This document shows positions 7,657-16,292 of a stretch of DNA of 64,000 nucleotides, in pieces. Below the pieces are notes generated by a model. The model was not told the DNA's origin. It saw only the letters and a program-made list of their open reading frames with translations, and did no database searches. Origin of the DNA: Terriglobia bacterium. GTDB lineage: Bacteria; Acidobacteriota; Terriglobia; Acidiferrales; UBA7541. The stretch is taken from positions 141,387-205,386 of the forward strand of contig JAIQFB010000003.1 in NCBI GenBank assembly GCA_020073485.1, given 5' to 3'. The position numbers and the translations under genes are program-made. Each line of letters opens with the position of its first letter. Position 1 is the first letter of the stretch.

Positions 7657-9171
7657 CTACACGTAATCAAACAGCGTCATAAATCCAAAATCCATGTGCA
7701 ATTGCTGGTGGCAGTGAAATAGGGTTAGCCCCGGATTATCCGCAACGAAATCGATTTCGGCGCTCTGGTAGCCCCCCAGCATCACCACGTCCTTCAGCAC
7801 TCCCGTGGTCGGTGTTTCCAGTATGCGAGTCAGCTCGAAGCTGTGGCGGTGCAGATGAATCGGATGAATATCGTCGCTCGCGTTGCGCATGCGAATGCGG
7901 TAGCGCTTGCCTTCCTTCAAATGAAACGAAGCCGGGACCGGCTCGCCGGTCATCGGGAAAGCCGTGCCATTGATCGTCCAGCGATTAAAGCCTTCCTCGG
8001 CGGCGTTGTCCTTTACAAACGTCATGTCGAACGTTTCGTCCGGAGCGGCCGCCGTGGCGCCGGCTTTTGCAAAGCGCATGTAGTTCCACTTGAACGCCGG
8101 CGGAGCAACCCATTCTCCGCGCCCCTTCTGTCCGGCATATTCCACGACAATGCCCATTCCATGCCGCCGGTCATCGTCCGCCAGATCCCCCAGAATCCAC
8201 ACCCCCGGATGATTCATCTCCACGATCGCGGAGATGCGCTCGGCCGTCCCCAGCCACAGCACGGGCACCCGCGCCGGATTCGGCACCGGATTGCCGTCGA
8301 GCGCCACAACCTGAAACGTGTGCCCCGGCAACGCCAGGCTGCGAATTTCCGTGGCGCTCCCATTTAATACATGAAAAAGTACGCGTTCCCCCTGCTTCAC
8401 GCGCACCGGCTCTCCGTGGCCGAGCTTCCGCCCGTTAATTGTGAACGATTCGTAGCCGACTTCATATCCGTGCGGCACGCCCTTGGCGAGCGACGCTTTC
8501 ATCGCGGACTCGCCCTGCTCTTCGAGCGGCTTGACGCGTGTGGCAGGGTAAAGAAAATCCTGCGCCATGTCCCCGCCCTTGCTGAGCGTCGGCTCGAATT
8601 CCTTCAGCACCAGAAACACTTCGCGGTCGTACCGGCCGGGTTCTTGTTTGGGCTCGATGTACACCGGCCCCCCCTGGCCGCTATATTGCCCGACGGACAA
8701 ATCGGCGCCCGCGCGGTTGTGCGTGTGATAAAAACGAAAACCCGCGGGTCGCGGCGTGAACACAATCCGGCGCTTGCCGTGCGCGGGAATAAACGGCGTG
8801 CCTTCCTCGCCGGCTCCGTCCACGTCGGCGGGCACCCTCTGGCCATGCCAGTGCACCTGCTCAGGCGTGTCCGTGTCGTTAAAGACGTCGACGGTGGCCT
8901 GCCGCCCTTCCTTGAAACGCAGCAGCGGCCCGGGGAATTGGCCGTTATAGGTGACTGCCGAGACGATTCGGTTGTGCGCGATCTCCACGGGAGACGCTTT
9001 GATGTGCAACGTGTAATCGGCGGTGGTGGTGTCGTCGGGCGCAGCGGCCAAGTCGCCGAGCCGCATCGGGATCTCCGCCGCAATCCCTGCCTTCGAAGTG
9101 AGTAATAATCCGCCCGCCGCCAGGCTCATTTGTTTCGCGAATTCCCGCCTGGATTGCGCGAATTTTTTCAT
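7657..9171 (-). CDS. Tat-exported multicopper oxidase
   Basis: The 504-residue protein begins with a twin-arginine signal (SRREFAK, then a hydrophobic stretch ending near AGIAAE), so it is exported folded. Copper motifs are all visible: HWHG near 107, YHTHNRAG near 150, HPIHLHRH near 440 and the type 1 block HCHQQLHMDFGFM near 490. It couples oxidation of a metal ion or organic substrate to reduction of O2 to water in the periplasm. Start: ATG at 9171 with GAGGAGA 4-5 nt upstream. A copper oxidase, metal oxidase (CueO-like) or laccase role cannot be separated from sequence. Confidence 0.92.
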   Translation of the reverse strand: MKKFAQSRREFAKQMSLAAGGLLLTSKAGIAAEIPMRLGDLAAAPDDTTTADYTLHIKASPVEIAHNRIVSAVTYNGQFPGPLLRFKEGRQATVDVFNDTDTPEQVHWHGQRVPADVDGAGEEGTPFIPAHGKRRIVFTPRPAGFRFYHTHNRAGADLSVGQYSGQGGPVYIEPKQEPGRYDREVFLVLKEFEPTLSKGGDMAQDFLYPATRVKPLEEQGESAMKASLAKGVPHGYEVGYESFTINGRKLGHGEPVRVKQGERVLFHVLNGSATEIRSLALPGHTFQVVALDGNPVPNPARVPVLWLGTAERISAIVEMNHPGVWILGDLADDDRRHGMGIVVEYAGQKGRGEWVAPPAFKWNYMRFAKAGATAAAPDETFDMTFVKDNAAEEGFNRWTINGTAFPMTGEPVPASFHLKEGKRYRIRMRNASDDIHPIHLHRHSFELTRILETPTTGVLKDVVMLGGYQSAEIDFVADNPGLTLFHCHQQLHMDFGFMTLFDYV

Positions 9172-9232
9172 GAGCTTCTCCTCGAAGCATCTGCGGCGAT
9201 CAATGGAAAGAGCAGTGACATGATCCGGAGAA

Positions 9233-9303
9233 GTGGCGCAGGCTTCAGCCTGTGGATTTTTGTGTGAGACGGTCCAAAACCCACAGGCTGAAGCCTGCGC
9301 CAC
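9233..9303. repeat. Dispersed inverted repeat, family B, copy 1
   Basis: Two perfect 23-bp arms, 9233-9255 and 9281-9303, surround a 25-nt spacer; the core is GCAGGCTTCAGCCTG. The same design recurs at 23798-23873. It lies in the gap between two minus-strand genes. Confidence 0.85.
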
Positions 9304-9335
9304 CAAAAGCCAACCGAATTTCCGTGGAGCCGCCG

Positions 9336-10304
9336 CTAGGCGCTCGTCGCAGCGCCCTCCATCGGAATGGCATTTTTGTTTTGCGTCAGCCACGTTTTGA
9401 AATCCTGCAGCGCGGGATTCAGAGTGCGAGCAAAGTCGGGTTTACGCACTCCGGAAAAATAATCCTCGAAATCGCGCTTGAACTGAAACATGTTGCCCAG
9501 ATCGTCGGCGCCGGGGAAGCCGAAACTGCGATACACCTCCGGCGGCACGCTGTTGTAGACGACCGGCTTGCCCAGCACTTCGCTGAAAATGGCCGCCATC
9601 TGCGCGCCCGTCAGATTTTCCCCGGAAATCGCCACGGTCTTGCCGATGAACTCCGCGCCCCTCTTGAAAATCCCGTAGGCGCACTTGCCGATGTCCTCGG
9701 CCGCGATGCCCGGCAGCTTCTTGTCGCCCATCGGGAAGGTGATGGCCAGCTTTCCGTCCGGACCTTTTTTCGGTCCCATTCCGAAATGAATAAAATTATC
9801 CCAATAAAAAGAAGTGAGCAGGAACGTGGTCGGAACTCCCGCATCGGTAAAGAAGTGGTCGGACTCGCCCTTGCCGTCAAAGTGCGGCACCTTGTACTTG
9901 CCCTGCAGCGTGGGCATGCGATTGTCGCTGAGCGGCACCCACTTCCGCGTGTCTTCCAGCGTGGACCAGATCACGTGCTTCAGTCCCGCGGCCTTGGCTG
10001 CCTCGGCCATGGATTTCGCTTCCGCCATTTCTTTCTCCACCGAAAAATGCGCCCAGAAAAATGTCACGCAATAGGCGCCGTACGCGCCCTGGAACGCTTT
10101 CCTCAGGCTCTCGGGATTATCTACGTCCGCGGCCACCACTTCCGCGCCAAGTTTCGCGAGTTCCCTGGCCTTGGCTCCGTTCACATCTCGCGTGATGACG
10201 CGCGCCGCGAAACCTCCGCTCGGGTCGGCAAGAATGGCGCGAACCAGCCCGCCGCCCTGCGCTCCGGTTGCTCCCAGCACTGCGATTATTTTTTTGTCAG
10301 CCAT
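9336..10304 (-). CDS. NmrA/NAD(P)-dependent Rossmann-fold protein
   Basis: The 322-residue protein opens with an NAD(P)-binding glycine motif GATGAQGGG at residues 11-19. Its length and blocks (AEVVAADVDNPESLRKAF, then VIWSTLEDTRKW) fit the NmrA/isoflavone-reductase-like atypical SDR group. These proteins act as nucleotide-binding regulators or quinone/flavonoid-type reductases. The catalytic YxxxK of classical SDRs is not evident, as expected for the group. Start: ATG at 10304 with AAGGAGA upstream. No obvious partner gene lies next to it. Confidence 0.85.
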   Translation of the reverse strand: MADKKIIAVLGATGAQGGGLVRAILADPSGGFAARVITRDVNGAKARELAKLGAEVVAADVDNPESLRKAFQGAYGAYCVTFFWAHFSVEKEMAEAKSMAEAAKAAGLKHVIWSTLEDTRKWVPLSDNRMPTLQGKYKVPHFDGKGESDHFFTDAGVPTTFLLTSFYWDNFIHFGMGPKKGPDGKLAITFPMGDKKLPGIAAEDIGKCAYGIFKRGAEFIGKTVAISGENLTGAQMAAIFSEVLGKPVVYNSVPPEVYRSFGFPGADDLGNMFQFKRDFEDYFSGVRKPDFARTLNPALQDFKTWLTQNKNAIPMEGAATSA

Positions 10305-10379
10305 AATTGTTCTCCTTCGCGAAATTCGGGGATGATTACCGTCCGCATCATCTGGAACTTCGGCTCTTTCCATTCGAGG

Positions 10380-10948
10380 GATGGAACTCTGACGTGGATT
10401 CTATCAGACGATCCCCCCTTTTTGATCCATTAGCAAGATTGGGGTCCCGCACTCTTCGCGGCTTTCGCGAAGGGCGCGGGTTTTCTATTTACGGAAAGGC
10501 TTTCGCTCGCGAAGAAACCTCGGATCGGAAACGCACGGCAGCAGATGGGAATCGAGGATCAGAAGATCCGCACCCTTGAACCCCGCAAGGGTGCGCCACC
10601 CGAAAAGTCCGAATCAAAGGCTGGGCCACCCGCCCTAATCCTGTTGGAAATGACGCAGTGGGCGTTCCATGGAACCTTCAAAACAATAGAGAGAACCTTG
10701 GCCCTGGTGGGGAAACTCACCGATATAGTTGCGAGTGTGCGCAAACAAGAGGCTGGCAGATAAGGCCGGGTGGCCCTGTTTTTTACTGAATTTGAATTTG
10801 TGGGTGCCCCTAGACGCTTTTCAAGGACGAGTTCCTAGTTTGAAATTTCGTTCGCGGACGAGCGGCGCGCCAACAAAAGTCCCGCCCTTCAGACAACAAG
10901 GGACGGGGCACCACAAAATTCCAAATCAGAGGCCGGGCCACCCGGACA
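10380..10948. other. Long gene-free gap with repeats
   Basis: I see no convincing coding region here. It holds the composite family E repeat (10441-10602) and further short GGGCCACCCG-type segments near 10622-10632 and 10932-10942. Base composition falls towards the SIR2-domain gene. The gap may mark the edge of an inserted or decaying segment. Confidence 0.5.
10441..10602. repeat. Composite dispersed repeat, family E, copy 1
   Basis: A left module (CCCGCACTCTTCGCG, then CGCGAAGGGCGCGGGTTTTC) forms a hairpin. About 80 nt later comes a right module with ACCCTTG, CAAGGGT and a CACCCG end. The copy at 27853-27966 has the same two modules in the same order. Confidence 0.7.
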
Positions 10949-11944
10949 CTATAAGCTCAACGCAATTTGGGCGGCGAGATCTGAGAGATATTCGGACTCT
11001 TGGACCCCAATAGCATAGGGACTTGGGGTGCTCTGAATCCCGTTGGAAGCCAAGAAGTTGACGAGGTAATTAGCCTTGGGGTCCATGACAAAGATGTTCA
11101 ACTTCGGATTCTCAATTTTGGCTGCCTTGAACCTTGTTAGAGCATCGTAGTCACGGAAGGAGTACCCAACTACCAAGCACAGTTTTGCACTCGCCAAACA
11201 TCTGCCGAGATAGTCATAACAAGTAAAGTACGGGTCTTCGATCGCAATCTTCCGGGTAGCTGGGAAAATCAATACGTTCTTGTGTAGAGCATCTTCACCC
11301 CCAAACAACGGAACGCTCTTCACAATACGAGCGTCGCGCTTAACCCAGTCAGTCGATCCATGGAGCTTAAAAAGCACGAGCGAATTAGTTCCGGGGACGA
11401 ATGAAGTGTTGTCGAAAATCTCTCGATCCCAAAAATATTCCTGTCGGAGCGCGTCATGTCGGAAACCATCCACCAACGTACATTTAATTCTCTCACGACA
11501 CAGTATTTCAACTGCTGGGTCATAATTTGTAGTGAACACAATAAGAGGGTGTGATGCTTGGAGCAGAGGGTTTAAGATGTTTGCAAGGAGGGACAGGTTC
11601 TTGTTGTCTTCGTCTACGTGTCGATAGTGCAAGAACACTTGCTCTCGTAACCAAGAATTCAACCTCTGGGCCGAAGTCTTTATTCCAAAACCAAGCGTCA
11701 CCTTCCGAGGCTCAGCTTGGAATGTCAAATAGTCCTTTGATTCTAGCTCTGCGAACTGCTCGAACAGATACTCCAGGTCCTCATTTTGTGTACAGATCGC
11801 GTCGAATAACTCTCTGCTGGGAGGGTCGGAATTCTTTACAGTTTCAATAAACTCCCGCATTAACATCAAGCCGAGGGGCCTACTCGCTCCCGCACCCAAG
11901 AAAACTACGCACGGTGCATTTACGATAGCTCTTGAGACCGGCAC
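10949..11944 (-). CDS. SIR2-domain protein (SIR2_2-like)
   Basis: The 331-residue protein has the sirtuin-fold NAD-binding signature GAGAS (residues 17-21), a TTNYD block near 138, KLHGSTDW near 196 (the position of the catalytic-type histidine) and VVGYSFRDYD near 265. It lacks the zinc-binding CxxC pairs of deacetylase sirtuins, so it belongs to the SIR2-like group that often acts as NADase in anti-phage systems. No partner (TIR, Argonaute, HerA, helicase) is adjacent. The GTG start at 11944 has GGGAGGG upstream. It reads as more AT-rich than its neighbours, which suggests acquisition. Confidence 0.8.
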   Translation of the reverse strand: MPVSRAIVNAPCVVFLGAGASRPLGLMLMREFIETVKNSDPPSRELFDAICTQNEDLEYLFEQFAELESKDYLTFQAEPRKVTLGFGIKTSAQRLNSWLREQVFLHYRHVDEDNKNLSLLANILNPLLQASHPLIVFTTNYDPAVEILCRERIKCTLVDGFRHDALRQEYFWDREIFDNTSFVPGTNSLVLFKLHGSTDWVKRDARIVKSVPLFGGEDALHKNVLIFPATRKIAIEDPYFTCYDYLGRCLASAKLCLVVGYSFRDYDALTRFKAAKIENPKLNIFVMDPKANYLVNFLASNGIQSTPSPYAIGVQESEYLSDLAAQIALSL

Positions 11945-12022
11945 AAATAGGCCCTCCCAATGTTGATTGCACTGCGGTTATCGATGCGATGTATTGGGCT
12001 TTTGGGGTTCTATTACATAACC

Positions 12023-14944
12023 CTAATAAATATCGTACTGCTCCCAATGCAGCGTAGGATCCGACTGAATGATCACGCTCTTCCGCGTAGTCTGCTCAAG
12101 CTCGTCAATCAGCGAAGACTCGCGCGTCTTCAGCGCCTTGGCGATCTCGGGGTTGACGCGCAGCGTCAGGCTGCGCGCGTCCATGTCGACGGACATTTTG
12201 CGGGCCTCGGCCTGGAGTTCGTAGCAGATCGTGGGAATGGATTTCACCATGCCGGAGCCGGTGCAATAGGGGCAGGGCTGGCAGAGCACGCGTTCGAGAG
12301 ACTGCTTGGTGCGCTTGCGCGTGATGCAGACCAGGCCGAATTCATTGAAGGAAAGCGCCTTGGAGGGGGCGCGATCCTGGGCCAGGGCCTGATCGAGCGC
12401 GGCCATGACTTTGTCGCGGTTGCGGCGCTCCTCCATGTCGATAAGATCGCACACGATGATGCCGCCGAGATCGCGCAGGCGGATCTGGCGCACGATTTCC
12501 TTCACGGCTTCGAGGTTGGTCTTGACGATGGTGTCCTCGAGGCGCGTGGAACCGCGGCCCACGTATTTTCCGGTGTTGACGTCGATCGCAACCAGCGCTT
12601 CGGTGTGGTTGATGACGATGTAGCCGCCGGACTTGAGCCACACTTTCGGGCGCAAGGCCTTGTCCAGTTCCTGCTGGATGCCGAACTCCTCGAAGATGGG
12701 CGCTTCCTTGGTGTAGAGCTTCACGCGCGGGACCATCTTAGGCTGGAAACGGCCGACGAATTCGACGACCTTGGCGAATTCCTCTTCGTTGTCGAGCCAG
12801 ATGGCGACGTAGTCGTCGCTGAGGTAGTCGCGCAGGATGCGCTCGATCAGGTTCAGGTCGCGGTGGAGCAGGGAAGGCGCGCGGCGCTGTTCGCTGGTGG
12901 CGCGAATGGTGTCCCAGGTTTTGCCAAGGAAATTCACGTCCTCGCGAATTTCGTCGTCGCTGGCCCCGGCGGCCGCGGTGCGCACGATGAAACCTCCGGG
13001 AAATGTTCCCTTGGCTTCGGTGACGACGCGCCGCAGGCGCGAGCGGTCTTCCGCCGAGCCGATGCGCCGCGACACGCCGATGTGCTCGACCGTGGGCATG
13101 TAGACCAGGAAACGTCCGGGCAAGGCGACGTGGCTGGTGATGCGCGCGCCCTTCTTGCCCAGGGGTTCCTTGGCGATCTGGACGATGATTTCCTCGCCCG
13201 CCTTCAGCATTTCGGAAATCAGCTGCGGGCGCTTGTGCGCCTCATGGCGCGGGTGTCCGTGCTGCGTGTGCTGGTGCGGACGGCGGTTGTCGGGACGCCC
13301 TCCGCGGCGGCCTCCGCGCTGCGGACGCCCTCCGCGGCGCATGGGCCGCTGGAAACGCGCGCGAGGCTGATCGGAAACGCGCGCGCTGGTCGGCTGCTGC
13401 TCGCCGTGCGATTCGGGGCCGGCGTGCATGGTCTCATGGGCTTCGTGTTCTCCTTCGAGTCCTGGCTGGCGCTCGCCTTCTTGCCCTTCCTCATGAAACC
13501 CGGCGTGCTCTTCCTCCGATTCTTCTCCGTGCTCTTCGCCATGCAACTCCGCGTGTTCTCCCTCGTGCAATCCTGCTTGCTCGGGAGAACCCTCTTCGGC
13601 GGCCAGGGCTTCGTCGTGCATCTCGTCGGCTTCCGCTTCGGCTTCTTCGGCGGCGTCCACGTGGTCCTGATGCAGCGCGTCCTGCAAATCCTCCAGCTCG
13701 GCCGCATCGACGAATGGTTCGAGGGATGTGTCCGCGGCTTCTTCGCGGTCCTCGGCTTCGGCTTGCGCTTCCTCGTGCTTGGCTTCGGCGAGCTGTTCGG
13801 CCAGCGCGCTGACGTCCTCGTCCGTAAGGCTCACGCCGTTGCCGCGCAAAATTTCCTGGGGTTCGGTAATGGGTTCGGCACTCGGTCCGGTAAATTCCGG
13901 TTTCAAAATTTCTTCCGCCGCGGGTGCTCCGCTGAAAATTTCCGTTGGCGCCGGAGCAGCGTCGATGGCCTCCGGACCTCCCTCAAACACCGGTGCGGAG
14001 GGAGCGGCATAGAGAGAACTGGGCAAGCCGGAGGAAAATTGCGCGCGCGAAGTTTCTCCGGATTGCGTTTGCGGTTCGCTTTGCGCCGCAGCCGGAGTTT
14101 CCGCCGTTGCAGCTTCCGAAGCAGACGGTGACGGGGCAACAGGCGGGCGATTCTTGTATTTCGCCAGCGACTCGCCGGGCAGAATGATCGGCTCAAATCC
14201 GGGGGGTAAAGTCTCCGCGGGCTCTGCTTCGCGCGGCCTGGAATCGAAGGGTTTCGGCTCAAAGGGCCTGGGCGAAGCGTACTTGGACGGCGGCAAATCG
14301 CGGCGCGGCCCGCGGTCGCGTCCTCCGCCGCCATGGCGTCCAAAGCGGCGGTTGCGCCCGCCGCGTCCTCCGCGGTCCCCACGATCAAAGCCGCGCGGTC
14401 CGCGATTGCGGTTCTGTTCGAACGGCGGCCGGGTGGGTTGGCCCATACCCGCACCAGGCGCACCGGATTCGGAGCGCTGACCAGCGCCCGCCGAAGCGCC
14501 CTGCAGGACTTCGCCCTCAAGAGGAATAATCGCCGGCGTAATCTCGGTAGCAATCTCAGGCGCGAAGGCAGCAGCCTCCGGGGCCGGTTCGGTGACGGCT
14601 GCGGGCTCGGTAATGCCGCCATTGATGGTCGACGGCGGAAACACTTCGCCGCCCTGCTGCTGCATCTTCTGGACCTTGGCCTCGGCCGGAGCGGCCACAT
14701 GGTCGTAGTCTTCCAGATGCTCGAGGAAATCGCTGACGTACAGGAAGGCGTCGCTATCGAGGCCAATATCCACAAAGGCCGACTGCATACCGGGGAGAAC
14801 TCGTGTTACGCGTCCTTTGTAGAGGCTTCCGACTAAGGCAAATTCTTTTTCCCGTTCGATATAAATTTCACAAAGCTGGCCGTCTTCCACGATCGCGACC
14901 CGGGTCTCGTGCGGGGTCGCAGAAATCACTAGCTCCTTCGACAT
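12023..14944 (-). CDS. rng: RNase E/G family endoribonuclease with a giant insertion in the S1 domain
   Basis: The 973-residue protein processes and degrades RNA at single-stranded sites. Residues 1-85 are the first half of the S1 domain, and residues about 570-620 are the second half. The catalytic core follows with both metal-binding aspartates (AIDVNTG and VCDLIDME) and the Zn-link CPYCTGSG. Between the S1 halves lie about 475 low-complexity residues: an RG-rich stretch (about 171-218), Ala/Pro/Glu-rich sequence, a Glu/His-rich stretch (about 441-505) and a second RGG-type stretch (about 531-558). It lacks the long C-terminal scaffold of E. coli RNase E. Its place downstream of rodA resembles rng near mreBCD in enterobacteria. 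Start: ATG with GAGGAG upstream. Confidence 0.93.
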   Translation of the reverse strand: MSKELVISATPHETRVAIVEDGQLCEIYIEREKEFALVGSLYKGRVTRVLPGMQSAFVDIGLDSDAFLYVSDFLEHLEDYDHVAAPAEAKVQKMQQQGGEVFPPSTINGGITEPAAVTEPAPEAAAFAPEIATEITPAIIPLEGEVLQGASAGAGQRSESGAPGAGMGQPTRPPFEQNRNRGPRGFDRGDRGGRGGRNRRFGRHGGGGRDRGPRRDLPPSKYASPRPFEPKPFDSRPREAEPAETLPPGFEPIILPGESLAKYKNRPPVAPSPSASEAATAETPAAAQSEPQTQSGETSRAQFSSGLPSSLYAAPSAPVFEGGPEAIDAAPAPTEIFSGAPAAEEILKPEFTGPSAEPITEPQEILRGNGVSLTDEDVSALAEQLAEAKHEEAQAEAEDREEAADTSLEPFVDAAELEDLQDALHQDHVDAAEEAEAEADEMHDEALAAEEGSPEQAGLHEGEHAELHGEEHGEESEEEHAGFHEEGQEGERQPGLEGEHEAHETMHAGPESHGEQQPTSARVSDQPRARFQRPMRRGGRPQRGGRRGGRPDNRRPHQHTQHGHPRHEAHKRPQLISEMLKAGEEIIVQIAKEPLGKKGARITSHVALPGRFLVYMPTVEHIGVSRRIGSAEDRSRLRRVVTEAKGTFPGGFIVRTAAAGASDDEIREDVNFLGKTWDTIRATSEQRRAPSLLHRDLNLIERILRDYLSDDYVAIWLDNEEEFAKVVEFVGRFQPKMVPRVKLYTKEAPIFEEFGIQQELDKALRPKVWLKSGGYIVINHTEALVAIDVNTGKYVGRGSTRLEDTIVKTNLEAVKEIVRQIRLRDLGGIIVCDLIDMEERRNRDKVMAALDQALAQDRAPSKALSFNEFGLVCITRKRTKQSLERVLCQPCPYCTGSGMVKSIPTICYELQAEARKMSVDMDARSLTLRVNPEIAKALKTRESSLIDELEQTTRKSVIIQSDPTLHWEQYDIY

Positions 14945-14987
14945 GAAAACTCCTCGGAGGGCATCGGCGCAATACGGCTGCGCGCAC

Positions 14988-15012
14988 CGGGTGCGGGCTC
15001 CACTGGGAACCC
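14988..15012 (-). repeat. Family C dispersed repeat, diverged copy
   Basis: The segment ccgggtgcgggctccact is followed by gggaaccc. On the opposite strand it reads as a diverged GGCTCCA-GAGCCCGCACCCGG element. It lies in the rodA-rng gap. Confidence 0.55.
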
Positions 15013-15197
15013 GCGGGAATCGGGGTGCGCTGGGTCCCGCGGAGCGGGACGGCCGGGGAAGCTGATTGTACGTTTGATCTTCCGCTGGGCACGCGATGCT
15101 GCCTCGCCATCAATTTTAAATTCTTTTTTAATTTCTTTCCGCCGGGCCGTTTGCTTGCTTCACATTGCGGCGCGGGCCGGAAAGCATTGCCACCGGC

Positions 15198-16286
15198 TTA
15201 GTTGACGAAACGCCGGATGCGGACGTTCATCACCAGCCCTATTGCCAGAAAGACGAACAATGTGGCCGAGCCGCCGTAACTCATCAGCGGCAGCGGAATC
15301 CCGGTAACCGGCATCATCCCGATCACCATGGCCACATTCACCAATACGTGAAACCCCAGGACTGCCGCCACGCCCATGACCAGAAACATCCCCGCCCGAT
15401 CGTTCGCGCGCTGGGCGTTCTGAACCAATCGCAGCAGCAGGAACATATACAGCAGCAGCGCCACGAAGACTCCGGCAAACCCAAGCTCTTCGGCGAGCGC
15501 CGCCAATATAAAATCCGAATACCGCACCGGCACGAAGCCTAATTGATTCTGGCTCCCGTGTCCAAGTCCCTTGCCCCAGAACCCACCGGAACCCACGGCG
15601 ATCTTCGATTGCAGAATCTGATAGCCCGCGCCGCGCGGATCATCTTCCGGCCGTAGGAATGTTGTAACACGTTCCTTTTGATAAGGCTTCAGGAAATGAT
15701 AGCCCACGGGAACCATAACCGCGGCTAGCGCCAGTATGGCTAAAGCGTGCTTCCATTGCAAGCCGGCGAGGAAGGCGCCCACGGCCACCAGCGGCAGCAG
15801 CACCAGCGCGGTTCCCAAATCCGGCTGCTTCATGATCAGCGCGATCGGCAATCCCACAATCGCGGCCGCTTTCAGCAAATCCCCCAGGCCCAGTTGGTCG
15901 GAGCGCACTTCGGAAAAAAAACGCGCCATCACCACGATGATAATCAGCTTGACCAGTTCCGATACCTGCAAAAGTCCGCCCAGGATGGGGAGCCAGCGCT
16001 TGGCCCCGAATCGCGAATGCCCCATGGCCAGCACCGAGATCAGCGCGATGATGGAAATCAGGTACAAGACGGGCGCCTGGTCCATGATCAGGTGGTAGTC
16101 CAGCCGCGAAAGCAGCAGCATCAGGACGACGCCCAGGCCAATCCATTCGATCTGGTGTTTGTGCATCCCGGCCAGGTAGCTGGCGTGCGTCGCCGACCAG
16201 ATTTCCAGCGTGCCCACGCCGCAAATGGCGAAGGCGATGGCCAGCAGCCACCAGTCGTAATCTTGAATGCTTCCGCTCTTGTGCAT
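15198..16286 (-). CDS. rodA: Rod-shape peptidoglycan glycosyltransferase
   Basis: RodA is the SEDS-family polymerase that makes glycan strands for side-wall growth, working with PBP2. The 362-residue protein has about ten membrane helices, the KQPDLGTA motif with the catalytic aspartate, and the C-terminal PLPLMSYGGSA signature. The gene follows mrdA with a 6-nt gap and precedes rng. A shared transcript with the mre genes is likely. Confidence 0.96.
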   Translation of the reverse strand: MHKSGSIQDYDWWLLAIAFAICGVGTLEIWSATHASYLAGMHKHQIEWIGLGVVLMLLLSRLDYHLIMDQAPVLYLISIIALISVLAMGHSRFGAKRWLPILGGLLQVSELVKLIIIVVMARFFSEVRSDQLGLGDLLKAAAIVGLPIALIMKQPDLGTALVLLPLVAVGAFLAGLQWKHALAILALAAVMVPVGYHFLKPYQKERVTTFLRPEDDPRGAGYQILQSKIAVGSGGFWGKGLGHGSQNQLGFVPVRYSDFILAALAEELGFAGVFVALLLYMFLLLRLVQNAQRANDRAGMFLVMGVAAVLGFHVLVNVAMVIGMMPVTGIPLPLMSYGGSATLFVFLAIGLVMNVRIRRFVN

Positions 16287-16292
16287 CGGGTA

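Noticed and set aside
9336..10304. Insertion sequence bounded by the family B repeat
   Set aside because: The gene next to the repeat is an NmrA-like reductase, not a transposase, and there is no second matching end nearby.
10949..11944. Full Thoeris or SIR2-Argonaute defence system
   Set aside because: Only the SIR2-like gene is present; no TIR, Argonaute or helicase partner in either flank.
11960..14131. Plus-strand frame of 723 codons
   Set aside because: Shadow of the biased codons in the RNase E/G insertion; no recognisable domains.
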